Assembly: GCA_024752435.1 (NCBI GenBank)
Contig: CP103034.1
Location: 1,550,001 to 1,614,000 of the forward strand
Direction: 5' to 3'
Source of the DNA: Allantophomopsis cytisporea
Taxonomy: Eukaryota > Ascomycota > Leotiomycetes > Phacidiales > Phacidiaceae
Length of the DNA stretch: 64,000 nt
A program made the translations under genes and the position numbers. The notes below the pieces were generated by a model. That model saw only the letters and a list, made by a program, of their open reading frames with translations. It did not search any database and was not told the DNA's origin. This document shows, one piece after another, positions 23,096-34,951 of this stretch. Each line of letters begins with the position of its first letter. Position 1 is the stretch's first letter.

Positions 23096-24154
23096 TCATC
23101 CAAAAGCAGCCACAGCTTCAACACCATCAGCATCAACGAAATCCCCCATTGACTTCGCCCCATCAACCTTATCCCCTTCCTGTGCACAAGCCCTTTCCAC
23201 AGCCTGTCCATCCATCACAAATTCACCATTGCCATCCCCCTTCTCTGCCTCTTCCTCAAAGAACCTCACAATAACCTCAGCCGCCCAAAGATCATCCGCC
23301 TCGCCCTCAACTCTCGCCAACGCCTCTTTCATAGCTTCCTCGCTCCAAATCAACTTCCCAAAAACTCGCAATGTCTCCCTATTAACCTCTCTATCAAACT
23401 CTGCATGGCCCTGGTACGTGAGCACACGACCCTTCTTCCAAACACCCTGCAAGGCACAATGCTCACTCCTTCCAATGGAATGAAATCCAGCCGGGAGCTC
23501 GGCAGGTGAGAGTGCGACGTGATCGGCGTGCACGAATTGCAGACGTAGTTTGTCTGATGAAGCGGAGGAGGGCACCGGACCGTATTGCGCTTGGAAGGCT
23601 GGCGAGAGTGCCACTGCGTGCACACCTACTTCCCAGCCAGCTGGATCCCGGCAGACGACGTTTGAACCTGGCGGAGAGAAAAGGGCGTGGCAGAGGAGTT
23701 GGTGGCCGAAGCAAGAGCCAAAGATTTTGATGGTGGGGTGTGAGGCATAGATTCCTATGATAATGTTAGCTGGCACTTGTATTCAAAGGGTTACCGACCT
23801 TTAAGGAATTCAGCAAGTGTGGAAATCCATGGGTCGGAATCGTAGGCGGATGCGGCTGTTATTGTCAACAATGATCTAGGCTGGGTCGTAATGATGATGA
23901 TGGAGATAGAGAGGCGATATCTTACATGATCCTGTGATGACTATCGCATCTATATTTTTTACGTCTTCCACTGTGGGATACTGGCCTAGCACGGAATCAT
24001 AGACAGTATACTGTAGCTTTGCGCCGGCTCGAGGTGCGACTTTGTCGAGGAGCGCAATGAAGAGATCGCTGTATTTCCCTCTCGTGGAATGGATTGCCGG
24101 TACCGGCGTGTCACAATCTAGAATTGCTGTGCGAATTACTCGGTGACTTTCCAT
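23096..24154 (-). CDS. class-I glutamine amidotransferase-like protein
   Basis: Stand-alone GATase1 domain of 314 residues. Minus-strand exons: 24154-23926, 23855-23799, 23754-23096, all in phase. The N-terminal strand AILDCDTPVP opens a flavodoxin-like fold, and IVITGS precedes the oxyanion region. The nucleophile elbow is FGSCFGHQLL (Cys110), and TYQGHAEFD supplies the catalytic His and acidic residue, so the Cys-His-Glu triad looks complete. The family includes yeast YLR126C-type proteins of uncertain role, often called GMP-synthase-like. The ATG at 24154 is chosen because the longer frame would need a TTG start. It is divergent from the permease at 25091. Confidence 0.88.
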
Positions 24155-25090
24155 CTCCTTGTCGTTGGGTACACGCAACAAATCAATATGAAATCAGAAA
24201 TTAAAGAAGAAATGCTACAGTGAAGATTGAGTGTTAATATTGAGTTAGTTAGCAATTGCTTCAACGTTGTCGTGACTTCAATCAAAGGGAGTCTGCCAGA
24301 AAGTTCTTAGAGTTAATGTTGTTTTGGTGGGGTTAAGGGGCCGATAAGCGTGATAAGAGATAGCGTAACGACGGAACGGCATGACGAACGTCCACGTAAA
24401 GAAATCAGTCACTTTAACTTGTCTTCTCTTTACCTTACAATCCTTCCTTTCTCATCAAGTTACGACATGCAAGAAGCCATATCTCTCAAATATGAATATA
24501 TGCTTCTTCAAAGTACTGAATCATAGTCAGATCATATTCGACCGAAAAGCACTTCCTTCTCAGAGATACCACCACGGGCTAAAAGACCAGGTACTGAATT
24601 TAGACTATCGGAATAGGCATGCGACAATATTCATCGAGAAGATCTCACTAGAAGAGGGGATCAATCTGAGCTGGGATCCTTTCCTTGCAGTTGCACCTCA
24701 CCCCGCACTATTGTTCAACTCTATGTCACCTCATCTTACCATGCCTTACTTGCCTGACTTCGTGCATATGTCGAAGAAAGTGGCACGGCTGTCCAGTCCC
24801 GGATGCTACCTCTACCTTATAAATTCGAGAATAGCAACCATATTTTTTTACCTTACTCTGCTGTCCAAATCTTATCAAAGCCATCATACTAGCTGATGCT
24901 TAAACGCTGATTGCAGCTGGAGACTTGGTTTTCATGTCTCAACTTACCATATGCTCCTGGGTGTATTTATCATCGGATTTTCGTTCATCTTTGCTTTTTC
25001 CACCTGTCAAACCCTCCAGCTTGTGTAACTGCCCCGCCTTAATCCACAGAATCAAACAACCTAGACAGCAAGATCAACTAATCCATTACA
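24155..25090. other. divergent promoter region (amidotransferase / permease)
   Basis: About 940 bases between divergent starts. A 171-codon plus-strand frame (24381-24896) crosses it, but it has no recognisable domain and poor coding character. I treat the stretch as regulatory. Confidence 0.45.
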
Positions 25091-26834
25091 ATGAACGATA
25101 CCAAGATGTCGAAAACATCTATAGACCCTGAGAAGTTGGACGTAAGTAAGGGCCATGTCGGCACTCTACATAGAAACCTTGATATCGCTGCTGCATACGT
25201 CAACCAGCTCACAGACGAGGACACTTACACGGCCCAAGATGAGAGACGCCTCCGATGGAAGCTCGATCTGCGGCTCGTTCCCATCTTATGGTTCAATGTG
25301 ACATTGGCTGCCATGGACAAGATCACCACCTCGACGGCCGCGTTATACGGTATGACATCGGCGTGTAACCTGTCCGCAAACCGATATTCGTGGGTGGGAA
25401 GTTCATTTTATGTAAATCACATCTTCTCATTTCGACTCTCAGTCTCCAGCTTTAAACAAGAAATAATGACGGGGAAGTGAATACATAACTGATGACTTTA
25501 GTTCGGCTATCTCATCTGGTGCCTTCCTGCCGGTGGTCTGCTGCAGAAACTGCCCGTGGCAAAAGTCATGACGGCGGCCCAAGTCTCCTGGGGCTTGGTA
25601 CTGATTGGCACAGGGTTTTCGAATAACTTCGCCACGCTCATTGCTCTGCGTGTGCTTCTTGGTGCATTGGAAGCGCCCATTGTTCCGGGCAACTTCCTGG
25701 TTCTAGGGATGTGGTATACTCGACGGTAAGGTCTTAATGCTGGTCCTGATGCTCAACTAACATATAATAGTGAGCAGCCGATCCGAACTGGCCTTATTTA
25801 TACCGGTCTATCTGTGCTGTTTACCGGTCCAATCGGCTACGCAATTGGCTTCATTAAGGAAGATACATGGCGTTATTTCTTTTGGATCACAGGCGCCATG
25901 ACAATCCTGTGGGCTATTGTTGTCGGCATCTTCCTCCCTGATAATCCCGTAAAGGCGAAGTTCATCTCCGAGCGTGAGAAGGTTATTGCTATTGACCGAA
26001 TGAGAGCTGATCAGACGGGAATTGAGAATAAGACGTTCAAGAGGAAGCAGATGATGGAGGCGTTCATGGATCCTAAGACTTGGCTTATGTTCTTTTTCAA
26101 TGTCTGGATTAATATCCCAAATGGTGGCTTGACAAATGTAAGCTCCCTGTTACATCTCCGTTTCAATCATCTTCCATCTCCATATTGTATTGGACAGTAA
26201 TTGACGCTATCTACAGTTTACCCCCTTAATTATCAAAGGTCTCGGCTACACCTCACAACGCAGCACTCTTCTCACCATGCCAACAGGAATTATACAAACA
26301 TTATCCAGCTATATACTCAACGGCGGCGTCTTCATAACAGCCAAACACTTTTCCCAATACCAGACGCGCGGTGCCTGGGTAATCCTAGGCTGCATCGTAG
26401 GCATGATCTCTGCGATATTTCTGTACACGCTCCGCCTGACCTCACTTCACAGCCGCTTGGCAGCCCTATATATGAGCTATTTCTACTTGGGTTCATATTT
26501 CGTTGCTCTCGGAATGAACACGGCGAATACAGCTGGCCATACGAAGAAAGTCACCACCAATGCGCTAGTGTTCATCGGCTACTGCGTCAGTAATATCATT
26601 GGGCCTCAGTTCTTCCTCGCCGACCAAGCGCCACTATATCCGCTGGGTATGGGTGCTATTCTTGGGAGCTACTTGCTGAGTATCATCACAATATTGTTGT
26701 ATATGGCATACTGCAGTTGGGAGAACAAACGAAGAAACAAAATCGATGCGGCTGCTGGGGCGCGGGTCCATAAAGATACAGACTTCAAAGATTTGACGGA
26801 TAGGCAAAACGTGCATTTTAGATATGTTTGGTAA
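25091..26834 (+). CDS. MFS transporter, allantoate permease (Dal5/ACS) family
   Basis: Plasma-membrane importer of anionic or small organic substrates, 509 residues. Exons 25091-25411, 25502-25725, 25771-26137, 26217-26834. The amphipathic entry RRLRWKLDLRLVPILW and the MDKITTSTAALYGM helix 1-2 region are diagnostic for the anion:cation symporter group. RVLLGALEAPIVPGNF and GMWYTRREQPIRTGL (joined across intron 2) are the helix 4-5 signature. A short central loop with LPDNPVKAKFISEREK and the SFYLGSYFVALGMNTANTAGHTKK-like second-half motif also match Dal5 relatives. Substrate is unknown; relatives carry allantoate, vitamins or sugar acids. Lying next to amadoriase, kinase and amidotransferase genes, it could supply their substrate (inference). 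Confidence 0.9.
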
Positions 26835-26981
26835 ATCAAGGTGGGGGCCTTCGGGATCCATAAAGCAATGTTGTAAGCCCTATATCACAATAGGAATTAT
26901 CTTTACTACACATATATAATGTTAAGAAGGCTTATGTGTGTGATTTTTGGTTGAGTTTCTCTTGCTCTGGCTGTCAAAACA

Positions 26982-27293
26982 CTAGCCCACTACAGCCTCC
27001 CAGGAAACACATCGTAAGTAAAATACTGCCTGTTCACCGCTCGTCCCCCGCGCAATCGTCTCCCTACTAAAGTCTTTGCCCGTATGCGCACCAATGCCAA
27101 ACAACACGGGTTCCTCATCCATAGCAGTCATTGGCGCGCGGTAAGAAAGCGGTTCTGTTACCATTACGAAACATGGGTTATTGGTCTTGAGCATGGCCTT
27201 TTCAGTCGCAGATGTTGTCTTTGAGAGTCTTGCAACCAGTCTACAATACGGAGGGAAATTGTACGAGTAACTTCTGGAATTATTCCTGTCCAT
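26982..27293 (-). CDS. hypothetical protein or 3' exon of an unrecognised gene
   Basis: A 103-codon minus-strand frame starts MDRNNSRSYSYNFPPYCR. It contains ordinary-looking coding sequence (NPCFVMVTEPLSYRAP, FGIGAHTGKDFSRE, FYLRCVSWEAVVG). A CAG just after the ATG and a CTAAT upstream could also be an intron end, so it may be the last exon of a larger gene. I do not recognise a family. It is convergent with the permease. Confidence 0.4.
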   Translation of the reverse strand: MDRNNSRSYSYNFPPYCRLVARLSKTTSATEKAMLKTNNPCFVMVTEPLSYRAPMTAMDEEPVLFGIGAHTGKDFSRETIARGTSGEQAVFYLRCVSWEAVVG

Positions 27294-27915
27294 TGAATAC
27301 AAGCTTTGCAATTAGCTAAATTACAACACCCCTGGCTGGGAACCTGACTGTATATCTCCTATCTCAGTACCCAAATATATGGTTGTTGTCACAGCTAGCT
27401 TCTCTCCCCTTTTTATTTATAAGCAACACCTCGTTTGCTATGACAACCACGCAGCATCATGACTGAAATCTTCTTTTCTTTGTGGATCCGGCACTTTCGT
27501 AATAATACTTGCGGCCCTGCTGCGTTTGATTTCAGGCCTCAGAGTTGTAACGTAGAGCTATTAGTCAGGTAACGATGATCTCAGATCTCTGTCTGACCAG
27601 CAGTATGTGTTGATGCGAATAATTATTTACTTGTCCGTTTTGTCCGAACATTTGAGCATCGTAAAGGCCGAGATGTCGAGTCCTCGGATCAGGTTGAGAA
27701 TATTCTCCATTTACCATATCTTCAAAGATTGCGTAATAGTAGCTAAGGGTATTTGTAACAAGGCTTAGTAAAGCTGGTTGTAGATTAGTGATCAGAATTC
27801 CCAAATGACTCCGTATGTATGTATATCATATACGATATATTCAACTAATTACATCATATTATACCATCACCTCATTCAGTAAATCATTATACTTGTGAAC
27901 TATAAACTAATAAGG
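27294..27915. other. intergenic region downstream of the NLR gene
   Basis: About 620 bases. A 79-codon minus-strand frame at 27565-27804 shows no motif. I see nothing else in it. Confidence 0.4.
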
Positions 27916-30900
27916 CTATTTACACATGGAATTGAGCTGAATCACCGCTTCCTCAAGATTGAGCGGTACAGAGATATTGTTTGAGAATGTAGAAAAGCTT
28001 GCCTTTCGAAAGGGATAGCTTCTCATCGTTCTACTCTCTGTCCCATCATCCGTCCCATCATCCGTCCAATCATCCGTCCAATCATCCGTCCAATCATACT
28101 TCCCATCATCCGTCCCATCATCCGTCCAATCATCCGTCCCATCATCCGTCCAATCATCCGTCCCATCATCCGTCCCATCGTCTGTCCCATATTCTTCATT
28201 TGAACTCAAACTACAGTTTTGGCTAAGAGGACCAATTGATCGGCGTCTACCAGAGTAAGGCGATTGACTTTTCAAAAGCATCTTAACAATTTGCCTGTTT
28301 TTCAATTTCCGTCTCCAAGTTGATGTTTCCAAATTGCCAACTAGATTCAACGCAATTCTACCATCTTTTCTTCTCAGTAATACGTTAGCACGTTTATCCA
28401 CTAGGATTCGCACGATCCCCTCGTAGCCACGTGAGGCTGCATTCATCAATGCAGTCTTGCTATCGCTCTCTTGTAAATCAAGAGCAGCACCTTTATCCAC
28501 TAGGATTCGCACGATCCCCTCGTAGCCATGTAAAGCTGCATCCATCAATACAGTCCTGCCATCGCTACTCTGAATATTAAGAGCAGCACCTTTATCCACT
28601 AGGATTCGCACGATCCCCTCGTTCCACTTGTACCTATGTAAGGCTGCATCTACCAATGTAGTCCTGCCAGAGCTACTTTGAATATCAAGAGCAATACCTT
28701 TATCTACTAGGATTCGCACGATCCCCTTGTTCTCCTTGTACCTACGTGAGGCTGCATTCATCAATGCAGTCTTGCTATCGCTCTCTTGTAAATCAAGAGC
28801 AGCACCTTTATCCACTAGGATTCGCACGATCCCCTCGTAGCCACGTGAGGCTGCATTCATCAATGCAGTCCTGCCATTGCTACTTTGAATATCAAGAGCA
28901 GCACCTTTATCCACTAGGATTCGTACGATCCCCTCGTGGCCATGTAAAGCTGCATATATCAATGCAGTCTTGCTATCGCTCTCTTGTAAATCAAGAGCAG
29001 CACCTTTATCCACTAGGATTCGCACGATCCCCTCGTGGCCATATAAAGCTGCATATATCAATGCAGTCCAACCATCGCTACTTTGAATATCAAGAGCAGC
29101 ACCTTTATCCACTAGGATTCGCACGATCCCCTCGTGGCCATGTAAAGCTGCATCCATCAATACAGTCCTGCCATCGCTACTCTGAATATTAAGAGCAGCA
29201 CCTTTATCCACTAGGATTCGCACGATCCCCCTGTAGCCATATAAAGCTGCATATATCAATGCAGTCCAACCATCGCTACTTTGAATATCAAGAGCAGCAC
29301 CTTTATCCACTAGGATTCGCACGATCCCCTCGTGGCCACGCGAGGCTGCATTCATCAATGCAGTCCCGCCATCGCTACTTTGAATATCAAGAGCAGCACC
29401 TTTATCCACTAGGATTCGCACGATCCCCCCGTGGCCATGTATAGCTGCATATATCAATGCAGTCCAACCATCGCTACTTTGTGCATTGATATACGTATGA
29501 ACATCGATATCTCTGGACGAGTCCTGGCTTTCATCAAGTGGGGCTTCTCTCGTAGCAGTCCTTAAACTCAGACATGCCGAATCTATGTGTCGAAAATTCT
29601 CTAAAACATACTTAACCAGAGCAATATGACCTAGGTATGCAGCGATACTGAGCATAGTAACATCAGACGCTAAGTTCGATTCTCCAAGAGTATTCCAAAC
29701 AGGAAACAAGGTAGAACGAGGATTACAAATCTCAATGCAGTATCTAAAATCATGTTCGTCAAGCGGGTGCCCTTTCCTGACATGTGATGACCAATGGTCT
29801 GCAGCATAAAGGAGAAATGGGTACGTTTTTGTCATGGTTGAACGTATTTCCCAAACGTCGACATCTCCCTTCACTCTGAAACCAGCTACGACTTCAGCCA
29901 AGTCTCTGAATGAAAGATACCAAATACACCTTTGCGCAAGAACTGTATTTGCACGAAGCGTAACACGTTTACTGGATCGAGAGGTGCCGTCAGAAAATAA
30001 GAGACCACCATTGTCTTGAATGAATTCCTTAGCTGTCTGATGAAGAAACCTTATCTCTTTATTATCACCAATATTGATGAAGAGACTGCAGATATGCCTG
30101 ATCCGTTCCCCAAAGTCTTCGTCTGCTTCCTCGTCGACTGACAATTCTTGAAAAGAGTTTGTATCTCGTTGGATTGTCGCTGCAACTTTCATTTCGCTTA
30201 CAGTGAGAGGTTTTTCAGCTGCGAAGATAATTTGGAGGAGGAGTTTCATCAGATTGGGCTCATCACTTCGCTCCAGCATCTTGATGTAGGCATCTGTAAC
30301 ATCTTTCGGTAATGCATCGAGAACGCCTTTCAGACCTGCTTCTGTCTTTGGCCAGTTCCTTTCTAGCTCATAGATCATGAACCTAAGCCATAGGTAGGTC
30401 GCATCCTGACCTTGTCGCTTCAATAGCGATTCTTCAAGGTATGTTCTGAGATGCGGCTTCAGCTTTCTTAGGTCGGCGATCCTTTCGACTTCAGATTTAA
30501 TAACTCCTTTAATCTCTGTAGCGATTGTACTTTGCTCCTTCTCGCCTGCCAATCGAATATGCGGAGCGGCTTTGAATAGAGTCTCGATTTCGTAAGAAGG
30601 ACGGCTCGTAATGAGGAACTTCAATTTTGAAGTCTGATGCCCTGGGCTATTGGCTAGGTCTTGGAGTTTTTGTGTAAGCATCTGCAATTGAGACTCGTCA
30701 CATTCATCCAATGCATCCAGTACGCAGAACGTGTTTTTAGCCGTAGGATCTGCAGTTGCGCTGATCAATATAGACCAAAGTTGTTCGAATGCTTTCGCAA
30801 GATCTTCACCACAGGTCTCGTATTTTGGCACTGCATGTTGTCGAATGAGCAATGGTTGGTTGTGTTTGTCGAAAAGCTGATGTAACAGCACGCAAAGAGC

Positions 30901-32452
30901 GTTGGTTGGACTTCTTTGGATGTCATTGTCGTCTTTGAAGAAGAAATAGCAAACATTATGTGTCTCGGATGGTAACTCCGTGTCGATAAGGTAACGAGAT
31001 AATACGGACTTTCCGGAGCCTGGATTTGCTGTTACAAGTAGGTTTTGACTCGTATCTCCCCTACGCCATCCCATGTATGTCTCGCTCTCTATAACCCATT
31101 TGCATGTTCCCTCGGCCCGTTTGGGAACAGCCGATTTGTACTCTTCGTATTTGGGAACTGCAGAGAAGAAGCATTGCATGCATCTTTGTTCTTGCTCACT
31201 TTTGACATATTGCTGCTGGAACTGGTTTCCCTCTCTCAAAGTTCCCAGCTGCTGTTCCGAGAACTCTAATCCTCTCACAGCATGTCGATTGGATTCTTTC
31301 ATTACGGAAAGCTGTGCTTCTTGGACCTGCTGAAAAGCATCAAAGTGAGAATTCAGCGTATTTGTAGCCTCTTCCATATTCTGCTGGATTTTTTTGAGAT
31401 TTTTCAGCATATCTACCTGGTTAACTTGGTGGATAGATATGGCGACTCGTTCCTCGGCCTCCCTCAATTCTTTCAACAACGTTTCCCAGTCATCCCATTT
31501 CGCAATGTCTTTGAGAAGAATCTTGAAATGGCTGCTATAGAATCTGAGAACAGTTCGTATGCTGTACTGAAGCAGACACTTGTAGATGTCTTTCAAGTCA
31601 AGCCTGAAGGCCTTCTGTAGGTCTACAGAGGCACTCGTGCTTGCTGAGGCAGTGATGTTGGTGGCAAGCAGCTTAGGCTCGAGTGCGTTATACCACCTTA
31701 TTCGAGACATCACGTAAGAGACTCCGTCTCGATTGGTCTTATCGACCTCACTCGGATTGATGATTAGCTACCGGCTGATTAGTAAAGCTTGAACGTATCG
31801 ACCAATTCAAAGTTAACTTACCGGTAGACATAAAGAGACACCTGCCCACGCCATGGATGCTATAGGAGATGCAGCCACAGCCTTTTCCACAAAGTCTTTG
31901 AAAGATTGAACAACTTTCGCAGTTCCAGCAACAGCGTCGCGGACGTTGATTTCTTTGTCGCCTATGTGCAAATTCCCTTGTCGCTCCATCTTGGCAAGCC
32001 CAATTTCTACAGCCTTCTTCATTAAGACACTCCGCTCCTCGGGCTGTGATTCAGGAATATCATTATGTATGTTGTCTGCAGAATCTTCTGGGTCCTGATT
32101 ACCTCTTGCTGACGCTATCCAACATATGTTAGACTAATCTAGCTTACGATCGATGGGGTTACATACCGTCAGTTGTATTGGCTGTACGGAGCTCAGACGA
32201 AATGACTTTCTCGTAGAGGGATACTAGATTTGGGTTTTCCTGCTTCAACTCATTGTAGGCCTGATCCCAGATAGATTTGCTGGTCGGATCTAGCGCTGTA
32301 TCTGGCACTGCATTTGGCACTTTAGGAAGACGGGTTGAAGACCGTGACAAGGCTGGCGCCAGGGATGAGGATGTCGTCGCTGGTGACGACGAGGCTGACT
32401 TGCCTTGCCTCCTGAACTTTGCTTTGAGCTTAGAGAGAGATGTTCGCCACAT
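27916..32452 (-). CDS. NLR-type protein: NACHT_N - NACHT - ankyrin repeats
   Basis: Predicted STAND NTPase receptor of 1476 residues, of the class linked to non-self recognition and programmed cell death in fungi. Minus-strand exons: 32452-32167, 32114-31822, 31767-27916. The N-terminal part (about 80-330) begins with SIWDQAYNELKQENPNLV, the NACHT_N type of domain found before fungal NACHTs, and contains a coiled-coil-like stretch. The NACHT domain has Walker A ANPGSGKSVLSR (Lys446), Walker B FCVLDALDEC and a SRPSYE sensor-like motif. A winged-helix-like spacer follows. From about residue 957 there are eleven near-identical 33-residue ankyrin repeats and a twelfth degenerate one, then a run of TDD tetrapeptides. 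No membrane segment is seen. The single 3852-nt last exon carrying all repeats fits frequent repeat exchange. Confidence 0.92.
28036..28190 (-). repeat. 12-bp minisatellite coding (G/W)TDD
   Basis: Thirteen tandem 12-nt units in the NLR gene encode GTDD or WTDD, with one GKYD and one terminal GTES variant. On the plus strand the unit reads as alternating ATCATCCGTCCC and ATCATCCGTCCA. The tract is in frame and adds an acidic tail after the ankyrin repeats. Confidence 0.9.
28378..29478 (-). repeat. tandem ankyrin-coding repeat array (about 99-bp units)
   Basis: Eleven successive units encode a consensus SSDGxTALxxAAxxGxEG then IVRILVDKGAALDIQ. Two units carry short insertions (YKENK, YKWNE). 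DNA identity between units is very high except at the codons for repeat positions around 4-5, 9-10 and 12-16, so variation is concentrated on the exposed face. The array lies wholly inside the last exon of the NLR gene. Confidence 0.92.
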
Positions 32453-34097
32453 TTTATAGCGGCCCTGCGACTTTTGTCTTTGAGTTGAAGGAGTGGGTTT
32501 GTGATGGAGTGAGAAGAGAAAGGATGACAAAATGGTGCTGGCGGCTGTGACAATCCATGTAGCGAAGTGCAGTATATTTCAACCAATGATATAGTTACCA
32601 AGTAGCAATACTCATTGATGAGGGGGTGTTCATCGACCAGTGCGAGCCCGAAAAGTGTTGTGGAACCTGTTGGTGTGCGCAGTGCAACGCAGAGGAAGAG
32701 GAGGTTCAAAGCACGCTCATCCAGACTTTTATTTAATTGAGAAGTTGAGACTTATCTTGGTGAATTTTGAAAGACTCGGAATTAGGACTGTGAATTTAAG
32801 AGATTGATGTACTTAGGTCTTGCCTACGGGTCTGCTCAACGCATATAACGCGTAGCCTAGATATGGACCAATGCAGGACTGGGCTGGCGACTCTGTCTCA
32901 TTACCTATAGGGTTACAACAGTAAATGCAGCCTGTACCCTGATCTTGAAGTGGTTCTGTTGGAGAAGTTTTGTCGTATTATAGGTGCGCGCAAAGGAATG
33001 AGTGTTTATTACGGGGTGGATTGTGGGGGAGATGCTCGAATACCCCACCATCGGCCTCGCCGTCCACTGGTCCTCCAATTGTTATCAACCTTCCAACATC
33101 CACTCACTCCGCATCTTTCTCACGATATGGACGAACCCTCTTATTCATATCATCAACCGATAATAAGATGCTCTATCAACCAATGATAGGATGCTTTATC
33201 AGGTCTTATTCTGTGCCCGGCTGATATACTCCCATGAGCCCGACCTTGCCCTAATGATAAGTCTGACCAGGTTCGCATTTTCGGGTGATCTTGTGCAGCT
33301 TTTAGGCAGTAAGTGGTTTGCGCCTTTGTTGACTCTCCTCTTCTCTACCTCGAAAATTTAAATAGTGGCACGAGCTATTTACGTCACCTGACCTTCATCC
33401 TCTTGATGCAACTATACATTTCCATCCAGCCTGCTATCTATCACTACTGATAAGAGAACCTGGTCTCAATCCTTGTAATACTAGAATCGAGATTGTTCCT
33501 GTCGTATTGAATCCTCTAGCTATGAGAGTAGAGTGCATCTGTATTACTCTTAATTAGGTGAGGCCCGCAGAGTGACATAGCCAGGATTCTTATACCATAA
33601 TAGCTAAACATATACATGGATATATCAAGACCAACGCTTCAGGAAAAATGATATCTAATTGAGCTTATAAGGTCAAGTTTTCAACCTCAAAGTAGCAGGG
33701 ACAGAGGTAACTCTAGTCATATTACAAGCTGCTACCAGCAAGAAGCTTGACTGCATGATTTTTCCTTTTCTTTTTCCCTCAAATCAAAAGGGGTTGGTAG
33801 GCATCTATCTTTAACTGATGCCGATATTTGGCACTAGCTTTTCGATAGGTTTTGGTATCGTCGACAATAATAAATACACAAAGGTACAAATTCCCTTTTC
33901 CATACTTAGAACTATATGCACTAATCGTATCGCGTAACCTCGAAGATTTTCTGAAAGTCTGAGAAAAGACTAGACTGAAATTGCTTGATATAGATATCGG
34001 AAGACTGTTATATTTGTTCATAATTTCAAGGGAACAAGGTGAAATATTCACTTTTGAAACATTTTCATGATACTCAACTCCCTCATATGTCACAGAT
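32453..34097. other. gene-poor region upstream of the NLR gene
   Basis: About 1.65 kb that includes the NLR promoter. A 104-codon minus-strand frame at 33779-34093 has no recognised motif. Otherwise nothing is seen. Confidence 0.4.
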
Positions 34098-34402
34098 CTC
34101 GATGGACTCGTCGATCGAGTTCATGTTGTTGATAGAGTTGGTAGGAGCTAGTTCTGATTCTTCATCTATTTATAAGTCAATGTTAAATTTCCTTCATTAG
34201 CCAAGTCAAAAGCAACCTTCTCTGTAATATCGACGGCATGGATAGTAGAAATTTTCTGGAAGATATCATTATCATCGGTGCCGTTGAAAATACGTAAAGC
34301 TTGACTTCATCGGCACAGGGATTGAAGTTTTCAACTACTCTGTTGGTACGGACTAAGTTTGGTAGAATATCGATGAACGATATCAGTTGTCAGAATATAG
34401 TA
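34098..34402 (-). pseudogene. decayed coding fragment, family not recognised
   Basis: On the minus strand a protein-like run begins LPNLVRTNRVVENF, continues NPCADEVKLYVF, and is then continued one frame over by NGTDDNDIFQKISTIHAVDI and TEKVAFDLANEGN. Its quality suggests former coding sequence with at least one frameshift, ending near SIDESIEICDI and a stop. I cannot name the family and see no start, so no product is expected. Confidence 0.35.
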
Positions 34403-34951
34403 AAGCTCTATCTTCACTCACAGATCGCTACGCCGGCGACATTCCTCTTTTTTATTCATAATAGGCAACTAATCCAGCATTTTCTATTCTTAACGTATAT
34501 AAAATTCAGCGACGTACGATGTATTTCTTTCCCTTTGTACTTCAAACTTTTCCATAGATATGTGTTCGGCTTCAATTGATAAACACAATTTCCAGCAATT
34601 AGACATCAATTCATAATAGAGTCAGCTTTGATGTCAGTTTTGCGTTGTGTGCCCACGTCTTGTTGGGTTGACTTATATATGTTTATACCACTCTTGAAAG
34701 TATAGATTAATCTCTTATAAACACTATTATTTACTGGATCTCGCAGTGCTCGAGTTGATCAACCACAACAGCTTACAACGATTTTCGAAGACTATAAAGG
34801 TAATACCTGTTTTGTTCCGTAGGATTTGAATCCCTGTACGTCACGTGCTCTCCGTATCAGTGTAGGTATATCACGTAAATACATCAACGTTGAAACAGAA
34901 ACACTCGCATGACGTCCCAGACTTCTGCCTCGACATCATTATACAGCAAAC
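34403..34951. other. promoter region of LCB1-like gene
   Basis: About 550 bases, AT-rich, without exons. A TATATATG run at about 34674 lies 280 bases from the start. Confidence 0.4.

Noticed and set aside
27999..28226. Plus-strand His/Pro/Ser repeat frame
   Set aside because: Antisense of the TDD minisatellite in the NLR gene.
28746..29444. Plus-strand repetitive frames opposite the ankyrin array
   Set aside because: They are antisense shadows of the ankyrin repeats; the open frame is forced by the repeated codons.
34811..34840. Second tRNA-like T-arm motif on the minus strand (near 34,823)
   Set aside because: Stem mismatches and no cloverleaf can be built around it.
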